In this document: in pieces, positions 1-10,392 of the stretch | Position numbering within the stretch: position 1 is the first letter of the stretch | How the letters are laid out: the number at the start of each line of letters is the position of its first letter | Assembly: GCF_010183535.1 (NCBI RefSeq) | Contig: NC_071333.1 | Location: 1,984,001-2,048,000, forward strand | Direction of reading: 5' to 3' | From: Caenorhabditis remanei | Taxonomy: Eukaryota > Nematoda > Chromadorea > Rhabditida > Rhabditidae | Length of the DNA stretch: 64,000 bases | Notes under the pieces: generated by a model | The model's database searches: none | Seen by the model: the letters and a program-made list of their open reading frames with translations, nothing else | What the model was told of the DNA's origin: nothing | Made by a program: the position numbers and the translations under genes

Positions 1-420
1 ATAATTAAAATTCCTAAAAACTGGGTGCTTTTTATGAAATTAACTTCCCCCACCATTCTTATCTGTGTCGGTACCGGATAGACTCGTCGATCAGAGGATG
101 TAGTAGTCTATAATACCCGGGCTGAAGTTTTCTTCAGTAGACGCAGGTTAGAATCCTCCCGGGTTAGAAATCAACAAAATTATAATTGAAATTCCTGAAA
201 AACAGGACTTTTTTAAATCTAGAAATCAACAAAATTATAATTAAAATTCCTAAAAACTGGGTGCTTTTTATGAAATTAACTTCCCCCACCATTCTTATCT
301 GTGTCGGTACCGGATAGACTCGTCGATCAGAGGATGTAGTAGTCTATAATACCCGGGCTGAAGTTTTCTTCAGTAGACGCGGGTTTGAATCCTCCCGGGT
401 TAGAAATCAACAAAATTTTA
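1..420. repeat. Tandem 236-bp repeat with tRNA-like core
   Basis: A block beginning ATAATTAAAATTCC at 1 recurs at 237 with nearly the same sequence, giving a 236-bp period. A third, diverged partial copy of the lead-in runs to about 500. Each full unit holds an AT-rich lead, then a GC-richer core with an ACCCGGG...CCCGGGT outer stem around a CTGAAG-TTTT-CTTCAG hairpin. The window edge cuts the array, so its full copy number is unknown. Confidence 0.85.
309..400 (+). other. tRNA-like sequence (class II, Leu/Ser type) in the tandem repeat
   Basis: The core ends in GGTTTGAATCC, close to the RNA polymerase III B-box consensus. It is preceded by a hairpin CTGAAG/CTTCAG, which resembles the long variable arm of Leu and Ser tRNAs, and the 5' ACCGG can partly pair with the 3' CCGGGT. 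The D arm and anticodon arm are not convincing, and the core is about 92 nt, long for a tRNA. The first copy at 73-164 has a weaker B box (GGTTAGAATCC). I read this as a tRNA-derived repeat or pseudogene, not a working tRNA. Confidence 0.35.
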
Positions 421-840
421 ATTGAAATTCCTAAAAACGGGATAATTTCTTTTGATCATGAAACCAACAAAATTATAATCGGAAATCCAAAAAACGGATT
501 TTATTTTCTATTGATTTTCCCCACCATTCTTACGGTAGGTAAACAGGTATACGGTATACAGCTGCACAGATAAGGAACTTACGTACCTGGGAATTATGAA
601 CAGGTATATGATGAATTACAGTAGGCCTTGCAGGCCTTTTTTAAAAAGTTATAGGTACATAGGTGTACCAAGTGTCGTCACTTTTAGGTTGTTAAATTCT
701 ACTTGGGAGGGTGGGTGTAAAGTTTTCATTGCATTCTACTGACATCGTCTAGTCCTATTTCTCCGTGCATGATCAAAAGATCCGAAACTTCTATTTTCAC
801 AATCTCTAAGAAAGTCAATTCAAAAATAGCAACAAAAATA

Positions 841-911
841 ACATCAGTGAGGATTCGAACCATAACCCTAACTATTCTCACCACCGCCCTCTACCACTGC
901 ACCACCGACGT
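841..911 (-). pseudogene. tRNA-like sequence, probably tRNA pseudogene
   Basis: On the minus strand an A-box-like TGGTGCAGTGGTAGAG is followed by a perfect B box GGTTCGAATCC. The ends ACGTCGG and CTGATGT form a full seven-pair acceptor stem counting two G-U pairs. The D stem, anticodon stem and T stem are poorly paired, so no anticodon can be assigned with confidence. This fits a degenerate tRNA or a tRNA-derived repeat. Confidence 0.45.
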
Positions 912-1657
912 ACAGAGAAACGCAAACAAAGTGAGCATAGGAAAGACGGGCGCGCGTGGCCGATCATCGCAACTGTACAACAACGAATACAGTGACGAAA
1001 TGGCCTGTATATTCAAAAGAATGTCAGTGGAGATTCAGGTTTCTCCACAGAACCGTCAGGTTTGAATATTTTTGATAGGACTTTTTGGTGTCATTAGATC
1101 TTGAAAAGTTTAGACCGGTGTCGAAAATTGAGAGCGAATCAGTAAATCCAGTTCCCAGGACAGCAAATGGTGAGATCAAATTGTGACAAAGATCGAAAAC
1201 ATCTGAGAAGCGATCAGATGAAGATGGATGAGCATCATTGCTTCGAAATGATGTTTGAGAAAGGGCAGATAAACGGCCGCCCATTGAAGAATCAATTCGT
1301 TGGAGCTGTTCAATTTCTTGGAAATGATAAACTCTTGATCAGACCAATCCACAATTATTTGTTCGAATAATGGCAACCGATGGACGTGGCTCAACTGATA
1401 GCTTTCTGTGGGGTGATGCAAACTCATCAGTCGCTGACCGCAGCGCATGCGTATATTTTCCAAACTCAAAGTAGTCATTCGATGGTGGGGACAATTGTCT
1501 TCCTGAAAGAGATGCTTTCCTCTCTTCTCCGAATGGTATGTTCTGTAGTAATAGTTTTTTTAGGAAGTTTAATCAGATCAATAGTTTACAATTAGAATTA
1601 AGAATCAAAGGAATTCTTTGAGAAAGTAAAAGAATGAAAACGCATTACTAGACCTAG

Positions 1658-2077
1658 CTATTTATACTTTCGGCTCATTGCCTTGCTGATCCTCCTATCC
1701 TGCTCTTCTATATCATCTGCGGAGGTGTTTATGACATTCTGTAATCCTCTGCTCCTCCTTGGTTCCTCATGCCCTCTTCCAGTTGATCTCTTAACCACTG
1801 CTATGACGAGGGCACCTGTTCTTGTGGTATCTCTCTGGCACATCCAAGCAACTTGTGTTATCCTCCTTATCCTTGATTGATGACTCTGCTCGTCGGTCAC
1901 GACAAATCCTCCTGAGGATGTTCCATGAAGCGGAGCTGACCGTAACGGTAACGTCTTGGGATCAATGCTCTTCGTTTCTCGGAGATTCGCCCGATTTGGA
2001 ACAGACTATGTCGATTCTGACTGATGTCGGATCTGTTGTCGTTGGAATGCAAGTGGCGAAATTTGACTCGACGTCAT
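1658..2077 (-). pseudogene. Hypothetical ORF of 139 codons broken by one in-frame TAG
   Basis: From the ATG at 2077 one frame runs to a TAA at 1658 with a single internal stop, the TAG at codon 24 (2006-2008). The part after the stop is polar and basic, with R/Q/E-rich stretches and many Arg codons, and it looks more protein-like than the other frames. I do not recognise a domain. Weaker minus-strand ORFs of 86 and 100 codons lie at 1024-1478 and could be further remnants. It could be a decayed gene, or an exon whose upstream part is spliced, since CATAG at the stop could serve as a weak acceptor. Confidence 0.35.
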
Positions 2078-2099
2078 TTTTCTTGCTGTGATTGGCAAC

Positions 2100-3569
2100 T
2101 GTGGAAGTTTAAAAAATACTTATGTTAGTCACCGAAATTCTGGAGCAAACTTTTTCGTTTCGTCCCTTTTCCTCATTAATGAGCATCACGCCATTCTGGA
2201 AAATAATTTCGAAAATTCGTTCCACAAACATATAATTTTACCAACAGATCGTACTTTACCAGGAGTATCCCACACGGATTTCCCAAAAATAATAGTATTA
2301 GAAATCAAAGAAAATCAAGAAGACGGGAGACCGCTATTCCGTTAAGCAATCAAAAATGAAATGAATAGTACTCTTGTATGCTGCTATTTTATACTGGTTT
2401 CGAATGGGCGGAGCGTGAATAAATTTATCAGCTACTCTATGTCTTCACATTTTTTTGTTTCCTTTTTTTTCATGTTTTTAATTTTTCGATTTTTGAGTCA
2501 TAATTCGACCACACTGTTGCAGATTTTGAACAACAAAGAGCGTTCGACAAGTTGAATGCAAATCAAGTATACGATGAATTATATTTTCGACACTTTATTG
2601 TCGTGATTGTACAATTATAGCTAAGACTGGTTTTCAGATTTTTTTCTTCAGAGACAGTTCCTGATGCTTTTTTTATTGGGTTTTTTTACCAAATTGTATC
2701 TCCGACTGTTACACTATCACGAGTTTGTTTCAGTGGAATTTTTAATCATTTTTTGTCTTTCCAACCTGACTAGTTATGTTCCATTACTCTTTAGCTTTAT
2801 AAACTATACGATAATACTTGCAAAGGGATTAATCCAGTTCTCTCCATTTATTAAAATCCAGCTTGATTTCCAGAGTCATAGATGCTATAGTATGAATTGA
2901 TTACAGTCAACGTCGCCAGTGTCCTTGATGTAAATCTTCTGTAAAATCATCAGAAACTCAACGAATCATGACCTTTTTGGAATAAATTCACTTTGATTGT
3001 CAAAAATTGACTGGTTTTGTTAAATTATTAAGAAGGACAGGATTGAAGCTGGTATTCAAAAATTCAATAGTATGAATCATTGCAAAAATGACTTGCCAAT
3101 TTTGTTTACATTCAGCCTGCTAAACGTTTTTTGATGTGTGATTTCTGCACAGCAGTATGGTCGAACTACGACTCAACAAATGAAATATGATAAACAACAA
3201 GATATGCGGACTCATACCCTAGCTGAGAAGTTTATTCACACTCCGCCTATTTAAGAACAGTGAAAAATAACAGCTCACAAGATTACTACTCATTTTCCAT
3301 TGCTTACCGGATTTTTCACTTTCGATTTTTTACCATATCTCTTTATCACAGCGTATGGTACGCAACGAAAAGTTTTGAAATTTTCCATCCAAGTCGCGTT
3401 ACGTGTGCGTCGCGGTTTTTGTTAGAAGACATGCCAATTAAACATTAAGTTTGAATTTGGCACTCAGCCAAATCCTTTTTTGGCACCGTGCCAACAGTGG
3501 TGCGACGGAGCGCGTTTTCACGACCTTGCCTTACACCCCTGTACTTATCACTGCTGAAAATGACTAAAA

Positions 3570-3570
<1 letters not shown>
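2100..3570. other. Non-coding, AT-rich spacer
   Basis: No supported gene. Around 2820-2890 lies an inverted fragment of a dispersed repeat seen again near 38.6, 41.0, 54.3, 59.7 and 61.4 kb, recognisable by GGATTAATCCAGTTCTCTCC. A GC-richer patch at 3478-3535 (TTTTTGGCACCGTGCCAACA, then GACGGAGCGCG) resembles 38305-38370. Confidence 0.6.

Positions 3571-3573
<3 letters not shown>

Positions 3574-3615
<42 letters not shown>
3574..3615. repeat. (AT)n microsatellite
   Basis: An uninterrupted AT dinucleotide run ends at the left edge of the mariner element. A shorter AT run resumes at its right edge (4874-4886), so the element appears to have landed in the microsatellite. Confidence 0.9.
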
Positions 3616-3619
<4 letters not shown>

Positions 3620-4873
3620 GTTGAGTCATAAGTTTCTTTCTTTTTTGAGGTTGAACTTTGACTCACGGTTTCTTGGTACTGTGATTGTTTATCAACCCAA
3701 ACTTTTTTGCATTCTAATGACCTTTTCAGTGGCTAACAAACATAGTTTTGAACTGATGCCTAGATAGTCCGCTCTTTTAAACGGTGATTTTTTCGGTGGT
3801 CAACCAAATGCTTATTTTGGAAAGTTTTTTGATTCTAGTCGCAGTGGTAGGGAAATGTTGAGATCTTTATGAGAAAATAATAGAAATTTGTAGAAAAAGA
3901 CTTTTTCTTGTTATTATTTTTTAGTTTTAGGTTCGAATGTTAAAAACAAAAAAATTACAATCAGACGATTGACAGCAACTAGAAATCATTGTTCAGCTGG
4001 GTTAAAGCAGATTACAGAACTGTTTGAGAAAGCATTTAAACCAAAATGTTTGTAAAAGTGAGAAGATACTATGAGTAAATAATGAAATAAAAAATTTTAA
4101 CCAAAACCATTCAAATACGTAATATAACATGACTGATATGATATTCACAATTTTGAGAAAATCTGTGTAGTAGACCTGGATGAAGTCTAGGCCTCTTTTC
4201 AACGCTCTCAAACTAGTCTGAATTATTGTGCTACAAGTAATCAACACTAGATACATTGCTCTAAAATTACGCAAAATATCTAGTGTACTGATTTAAAAGT
4301 ACGAGCACTAGGCATCATCAAACCTAAAAATCACCTAATTTTGGTGTTGTTGACTTCACGCTTCCTGCGAAAAAGGAAAAATAGCGTGAATATCTAAAAC
4401 AAAATAAATTTATATACATCAATGTCTACTCTACTAAATTAAAACAATTTCGACCAACTGTCAAATCTAACCTATCAGAAAAATTAAGAACAGTCACGCA
4501 TCCCTATTTTGCTAATCGTCACATTTGTTTAGAGGTCGGATCCAAAGTATTGTTGCTTAGTTAAACTGTTTTCAGTAATTTTTTACACATAATGTTTCTT
4601 GCTTAATCTCATTTTCAATAGTTTAGCAATTGTTGCCAACGTTTTCTAAGAAAATAATGAAAACGAAGAATGGTACTAAAAAAGGGCATCTTGTGTGTTT
4701 TGATGTGCCCACGGCTGAGTTTTAGCAGGAAAGAAACGGCAAGCCTCATGTATAATTACAATGAGTTGTAAGTACCAACCAACAATATTTCTCATTATGT
4801 GAGTTATTATCCTTTAAGAAATTTCATCCCAAAAATTACCCAAAAAAAGAAAGAAACTTATGACTCAACGTAA
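3616..4873. mobile_element. Mariner-like DNA transposon, decayed
   Basis: The ends are inverted repeats: TTAGGTTGAGTCATAAG at the left, and the complement of TTACGTTGAGTCATAAG at the right. Both are flanked by TA, the Tc1/mariner target duplication. TTAGGTTG is typical of mariner termini, and the length of 1258 bp matches intact mariners of about 1.3 kb. No intact transposase frame is visible; the longest frame is 90 codons on the minus strand and shows no clear D,D34D signature. It is therefore a dead copy that kept its full length but lost its coding capacity. Confidence 0.8.
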
Positions 4874-4911
4874 TATATATATATATCTTAATTGTTGTTG
4901 AATTTGACTTT

Positions 4912-5438
4912 TCAATAGTTAAATTCTGCAGCCGGAGTATTCAGGGAACATTGAGTCTTGGATCCAGCGTTGTATAAGTCCGCCTCAAACTCGACACTCC
5001 ATCTGAAATTCCGAAAAAAAATTTTAAAAATATAAAGAGTTCTGGCTTACATTCCGTTAACTGGGACATCTTGAGTGTTCTTAGGCTCCAAGCAGAACCG
5101 TTGACCTCCCGATGAGCAGTTGTGGTAGAGTTGATAGCTCCATTCGTATTCCGGTGATCCATCTCCATCGCCATTGATCTCATAGTGAAAATGCTTTGTG
5201 ATTCCAGTTTCGCAAAATTCTTCTTGTCTCACAACGTCGTTTTTGAGCCTGAAATGGTAAATTCATTACAATTTTTAGTTTCTAGCAGCTGTCTCAAAAC
5301 TCACCAGTCAGCTTCATAGACAGTCAGCCATCCACACCACTTTCCAACATTATATTCGCAGTGAAATTGCAGATGCATCCGAGTTGGATCCGCACGGAAT
5401 AAGGCGAGGGAGCAAAGAAGCAACAGGAAGATTTTCAT
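4912..5438 (-). CDS. Small secreted six-cysteine protein (hypothetical)
   Basis: Three exons, 5438-5305, 5248-5051 and 5002-4912, join in phase with GT...AG introns of 56 and 48 bp to give 140 residues. The start is followed by a classic signal peptide (MKIFLLLLCSLALF), so the product is probably secreted. The mature part has six cysteines, consistent with three disulphides, and is rich in aromatic and acidic residues, with short stretches such as GKWCGWLTVYEADW and GDGDGSPEYEWSYQLYHNC. CATCAG just upstream of the ATG could be a spliced-leader acceptor. I do not recognise the family; it resembles the many small nematode-specific secreted proteins. The exon structure is firm and the function unknown. 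Confidence 0.8.
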
Positions 5439-5439
5439 T

Positions 5440-8400
5440 CTCTGATGCAAGAGAATGACAAAAATATGGGAAAAGTGGGGTTTCAGAAATATATTTACAG
5501 GGCTGGGAAGTCGTAAAAATTTTATGAGGGTGGTGGGCGTTAGGCAAATTTATGACAGATTCCGAAACGATTTTTGATCTTCAAGAAATTCGTAGTAAGA
5601 ATCGAGGAAATATTTCTGACTTGAAATGGGGAGAAAGTTTTGGGATCTTTTATTTCAGATTCTGTCTGACGGTGGACGGAGTGTTGGAGCAGGGTTAGAT
5701 AGCGAGTTGACTAGAATGACGAAAAGCAAGAGCAGGAAGCGAAAATCCGATCAATCGGTGGGAAGAGGAGATAAGGAGGTGGAGGAGTTGGGTGAGGTTT
5801 ACGTAATCAGTGTAAATTAAGTAATTTTAGTTCCAATTTGATCCATTTTTGAATATTTTTGATTGGAACGGGCGAAAAATGGTTAAAAATCGTCTATTTT
5901 ACGCGTTTTAAGCATTTTCAGCCAGAGTTAGAGCAGATAGCTACAAAGCTGCGCCAGATTTCCACTTTTGGTCTTCTGATGATTGAAAACCACAGTTTGG
6001 TTTTTCCGCTTAGTAATTAAACGCCAAAGACGCGCCAGGCCGACCTCCTATGGTAACAAAACAGAAACTAGCGTTTTTGACGCGATTTTAACCAGAATTA
6101 GATCAGAAATCGCCAAAAGTGGGTCAAAGACTTCAAAACCTTATCTGGTGCGCGTTTGACGCGTTTGAATAGAATTTTGCACTTGCAGCGCTCAGGGTAC
6201 GCAAGATTCTAGCTGGGGCGCTTTTGACGCATTGTTGTCTACATAATTCTTAATGTATCACTAAATTAAAAACTGATTACCTCTGATGAGTAACAGATTT
6301 GTGCCGACCGATGGTGCGGAAACGATGAACTCTTTGAGCGCTCACAGCAGGTTTCCAACCAAAAATAGCACTATAATTTATTTCACATGTCCGGCACTTG
6401 AGTTCTTTTTATTCCATTGTCACGAATTTTTATGTAGAAAGCGTTAACCTCGTTGCATTATCTTGTCTTTCCATGTATAAGGTTGAAACCAGCTGTAAAA
6501 ACGTGATTTAGTTTGTTTCAACCCGAAATTGGAGCTGTCAGTTCTGATAATTGATTCAGATTTCATTTTTCACTCGTTCTAAGGCTTATTACAGCTGACT
6601 GGATACATTTTGAGAGAATAACACAACTTTACCTCATAAATCAGACTCGAAATCAAATCTTGTATCCGAAACACCCGCGCAGGTCAGAAAAAGATGTTTC
6701 TTCATTGAAACCATATTCTTCCGTTATCCAAACACTGCATCCAATATTTTGACGCCACTTGACCTTCTCACTAGCTTCACCATTGCTTACTTCTCGTCCC
6801 ACTGTCTGAAATTTGCTGAAAATACGTCATCGACATGGTTTTGGCTCAAAATCTTATTTTCCAACATTGATTTTTGTTCAAAATTAACGATTCCACCTGT
6901 ATTTAGGTTCATTTCTGCTATTCGACAACATTTTTGTGTGCAAGACCAAAATTTACCTTTCAAATCAAACTCCCAACCACTCTCTTGCCATCGTAAGGCA
7001 AGTATTGGGCAGAAAATCAATATTTTCTCATTGAAACCATTTTCTGCCACCATCCAGGCATTTCATCGAATTTGGAATATCTAAAAATCTTCATAATTTT
7101 TATATCGCTTCATTTCAGACACTGATTAGCTCCAATAAGTGATGGATTCACGCAAATCGGTGGTGCAGAGACCTGGAACGTCTTCCGTCGCTCAGATCAC
7201 TCTTCTGATTGAGAAATCCGCAACTCGCTCCACATTTTTCTATTTTGCGTTATCCTCTTTCTATTGTTTTTCCTTTCCACGTCTTTTCCTGCTGTAAAAA
7301 AGTGATATAGTTGGTTTTCACCCAAAATTGGAGCTCTCAGCAGTCATAATCGATTCAAATCGTATTTTTCACTTGTTTCTAGTCTTATTGCAGCTAGCTG
7401 ACCACATTTTCGACAGAATATCAAAACCTTACTTTTTTAATCATACTCCAAAATCAAGTCTGGTATTGGAAACACACGCGGAGAGCAGAAAATCGATTTT
7501 TCCTCGTTAAAACCATATTCTGCCATCATGCAAACACTGCATCGAAGATTTGACGCCTGAAAATGTTCATTATTTCCACTTTTTTATTGAATCTGAAACA
7601 GCTTATGTCTGTTACAGTATCTTACCATTCAGATTCAGCTGCCGAAATATTTCTTGATCGCGTTCAGAACGAATTCATTGCAAAAGTTTTGAATTTGACT
7701 AAAAATCGTTACATCCGACAAATCGAGATGGCAATAGGTTGTTTTTTGAGGTTTTTGACTTCTATCACGTGTGTTCGGTAATGAAAAACAAATAAGTCGA
7801 CGTGCAAGCTTTAATTCGAATAACTTACCAATTGAAACATGAATTTTGATATTTTGTTGGCGACAATGACCATAATGCATTCATTTCACCGAAAAAAGCT
7901 GATTGATTCGAAGATTCAAATTAAAAGCAAACAGAAAATCCAGCGGTTGTCGCATTTGAAGGGTAAACTGCTGAAAAATGTAATTTTCGAGAGAAATTGG
8001 AAAAATCGTGAGAAAAATGAATGTTTTGTCGAAAAAGGTAGTTTTAATGGTGAAAATTCAATTTAGCGTGTGCAAAATTGCAAAACACGGATAAAACTAT
8101 TAAAATAATCGAGATTTTTATTTTTAAGGTAAATAAAAAAGAAAAAAAACTATATTTAACAGATTTCAATGAAAATCTTTGAAAATATTCAGTGAAAATG
8201 ACTAACTATCCAATTTTACATCATTTTCTTCAAATTAACAACAAAAATAATGCAATTCATCGGAAAAAAGGGCTAAAAACCTGAAAAAGAGGGTAACGAC
8301 ACTCCACTATTTCACCTACCACGCTCTGTTTATCGTAAATCTACACAGACAGGTGGAGCGTATATAGATGACGTGTACTAACGATCGCGGGTTGTAAATA

Positions 8401-8740
8401 GAAGAAACTGCGATAATCTGGCAGTAACTAAAAGGAGAATTAAAAAAAGTGAAGTTTAAATAATTGGGAACAAAATTGGAATATTAAAAAAATGAAAAAA
8501 AGGGACAATCCGCATACAAAAAATGTAAAAATGGAAAATTTGAACGCTGACCACTTTGTGAAAACAGAAATCATCACTATAACTGATATTAAAAATCAAA
8601 AAATACCTACCAAAAATCTCAATGGATAATTTTTGTAAATTGAAAATTTTTTTTCAAATCTCCCATTTTCCGTTTATTAAGATTCGAAAATCTTTCATGG
8701 TACCACGGAACACAAAAATAAAAATTAGAAAAAAAGCAAA
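5440..8740. repeat. Non-coding spacer with a tandem duplicated segment (6270-6755 and 7130-7560)
   Basis: Two segments of 430-490 bp are clear diverged copies. They share, in order, AAACACTGCAT, AAACCATATTCT, AATTGGAGCT and the lead-in GCTGTAAAAA. A third partial copy lies at 6960-7070 (AAACCATTTTCTGCCA). The period is roughly 850 bp. The copies have no conserved reading frame, so they are non-coding. Elsewhere in this span I see only short ORFs without family signatures. Confidence 0.7.
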
Positions 8741-8748
8741 AAAGGATT

Positions 8749-8830
8749 CGATCAGGATGAGATTCGAACTCACGCGGGGAAACCCCAATGGATTAGCAGT
8801 CCATCGCCTTAACCACTCGGCCACCTGATC
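8749..8830 (-). tRNA. tRNA-Ser(GCT)
   Basis: The minus strand folds as a class II tRNA. The acceptor GATCAGG pairs with CCTGATC and is followed by discriminator G. The A box TGGCCGAGTGG and B box GTTCGAATC are both present. The anticodon loop CTGCTAA carries GCT, which reads the serine codons AGC and AGU. The long variable arm GGGGTTTCCCC is typical of serine tRNAs. A run of six T on the transcribed strand follows directly (plus 8738-8743) and serves as the polymerase III terminator. No intron. All stems pair, so it should be functional. Confidence 0.97.
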
Positions 8831-8901
8831 GCTTCTTAATAACGAGCGGGCATCCCTTTACATGTTAGCGTCTCTGCGTCTCTAGCGGGAAGTCTCTAGT
8901 T

Positions 8902-8904
<3 letters not shown>

Positions 8905-8932
<28 letters not shown>
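8905..8932. repeat. (GT)n microsatellite
   Basis: About fourteen uninterrupted GT units lie 75 bp upstream of the tRNA-Ser gene. Confidence 0.95.
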
Positions 8933-8934
<2 letters not shown>

Positions 8935-8936
<2 letters not shown>

Positions 8937-10392
8937 AGGGGACGGCAAGGGGAAGGGGGAAAGACAAACAAACATACCGACACACCGACAGACCCATTTT
9001 GTGAAGTAAATAAATTGACCGGGTACGTTGTTCGTCAGTCATAAACCAAAAGAAAACGCTCTTCGTGTTTTGAGTGAAAAAGAGACACTTTTTGGAGGCA
9101 TGTCCTGGTAAGACGAATCATCACATAATATCCATTTTTGGAGGGTAATTAGGAAAAATGTGAAATTTCAATTTTGTAGTTGGAAACTTCTTGGTCAGAG
9201 CAATATCTAGAGAGTTGTACTCTCACAATGCAGTTAAAGTCAAAAAAGAGCAGCGTGGAGCAATTATTAGGGGTTATTTAGTTCAACATACTAGGAATTT
9301 TCAAAAAACTCATAAAGAGGAACTTATATGCTCTCGATGAAATGGTATCTTGTTGGATCAAAGGTTAACCAAGGTTCGAGTTGTATTAACTGTAATCAAG
9401 TATAAGAAAAAACATTTACTTTATCTTTTTTCACCTATCCAGAGAAGTCTCACCAAATATCATACAAAAATAAAGCGTGAAGTGAGATCTTTACTTTTCA
9501 CAAACCTCGGAGTAGAGGTATCACCCCGACACGCATTCCAAAATTGTAGTTTTTATCAGAATCATGAGCACCTTTAAGACTAATTGATAAAGATTGCTGT
9601 TCGGCCAATATTCAAGCGGGCACAACAATTAGAAGATCGCATTGCTTTTAGTGAAACCTAAGGGACGATTTGGGATGTTCATTTCTGAAATAATTGTAAA
9701 ACATAAATTGTGAAACTACTCTTTTAGTTAGGATCGCATATGTATACTCTGTTTGTTCTCTTTATCACCATGTTTGATCAGTTATCATAAAATTTCAGTT
9801 TTTGTTGTGATTACGTGTTGAATAGGTCTCGTGAAATTTATGTAGTTCGATTTGTCTATTCATTTTTTCCGTTTTGCACATGTTTTCAGGCCTTGTTTAA
9901 AAAAACGAAAAGGAATTAGTTACACGACCTAATATGCGCCTTTATTAGTAGCTCATTGCTCTCGTCATATGTACATTCTTCTAATCTTTAATAAGCGCAC
10001 TACTAAGTTTGATTTTGTGTCTACGACAAGTTTCGAGGTCAGGTGATTTTTGACTTCAAAAGTTTTCTCTCTTTCTCTAGAACTCAATGTACACTATTTA
10101 TTGGTTTTAAATTATCAGTAAGTTGTTTGACAACATATGAAAGGAACGAGTTAGGTGCCAGAATTGAAATGTGCAGATAGAGAGGGAATCATGTGATGTA
10201 CAATGATAAAAGAAGAGACAAAGAGCAAGCACGATAGAATTGAAAGAGAAATGGGCAGTTCAAGAATACAAAGTTACAGAAAAGAGAAAACTTGAGGGAA
10301 GAGGGAAAAAAGATTATGGGTGAGGAAAAATGGTAAGAAATAGGAAAAAAGGATAACTGGGGAAAATTACATATTATACATAATTACAAAAA
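8935..10392. other. Non-coding spacer, nothing recognised
   Basis: Only a 75-codon ORF (9350-9577) without family signature. The right part is the 3' flank of the ceramide glucosyltransferase gene. Confidence 0.5.

Noticed and set aside
5626..5820. 64-codon plus ORF with basic centre
   Set aside because: No family signature, no clear promoter or splice context; likely chance.
8622..8828. 68-codon ORF over the tRNA-Ser gene
   Set aside because: The strand and sequence are fully explained by the tRNA on the minus strand.
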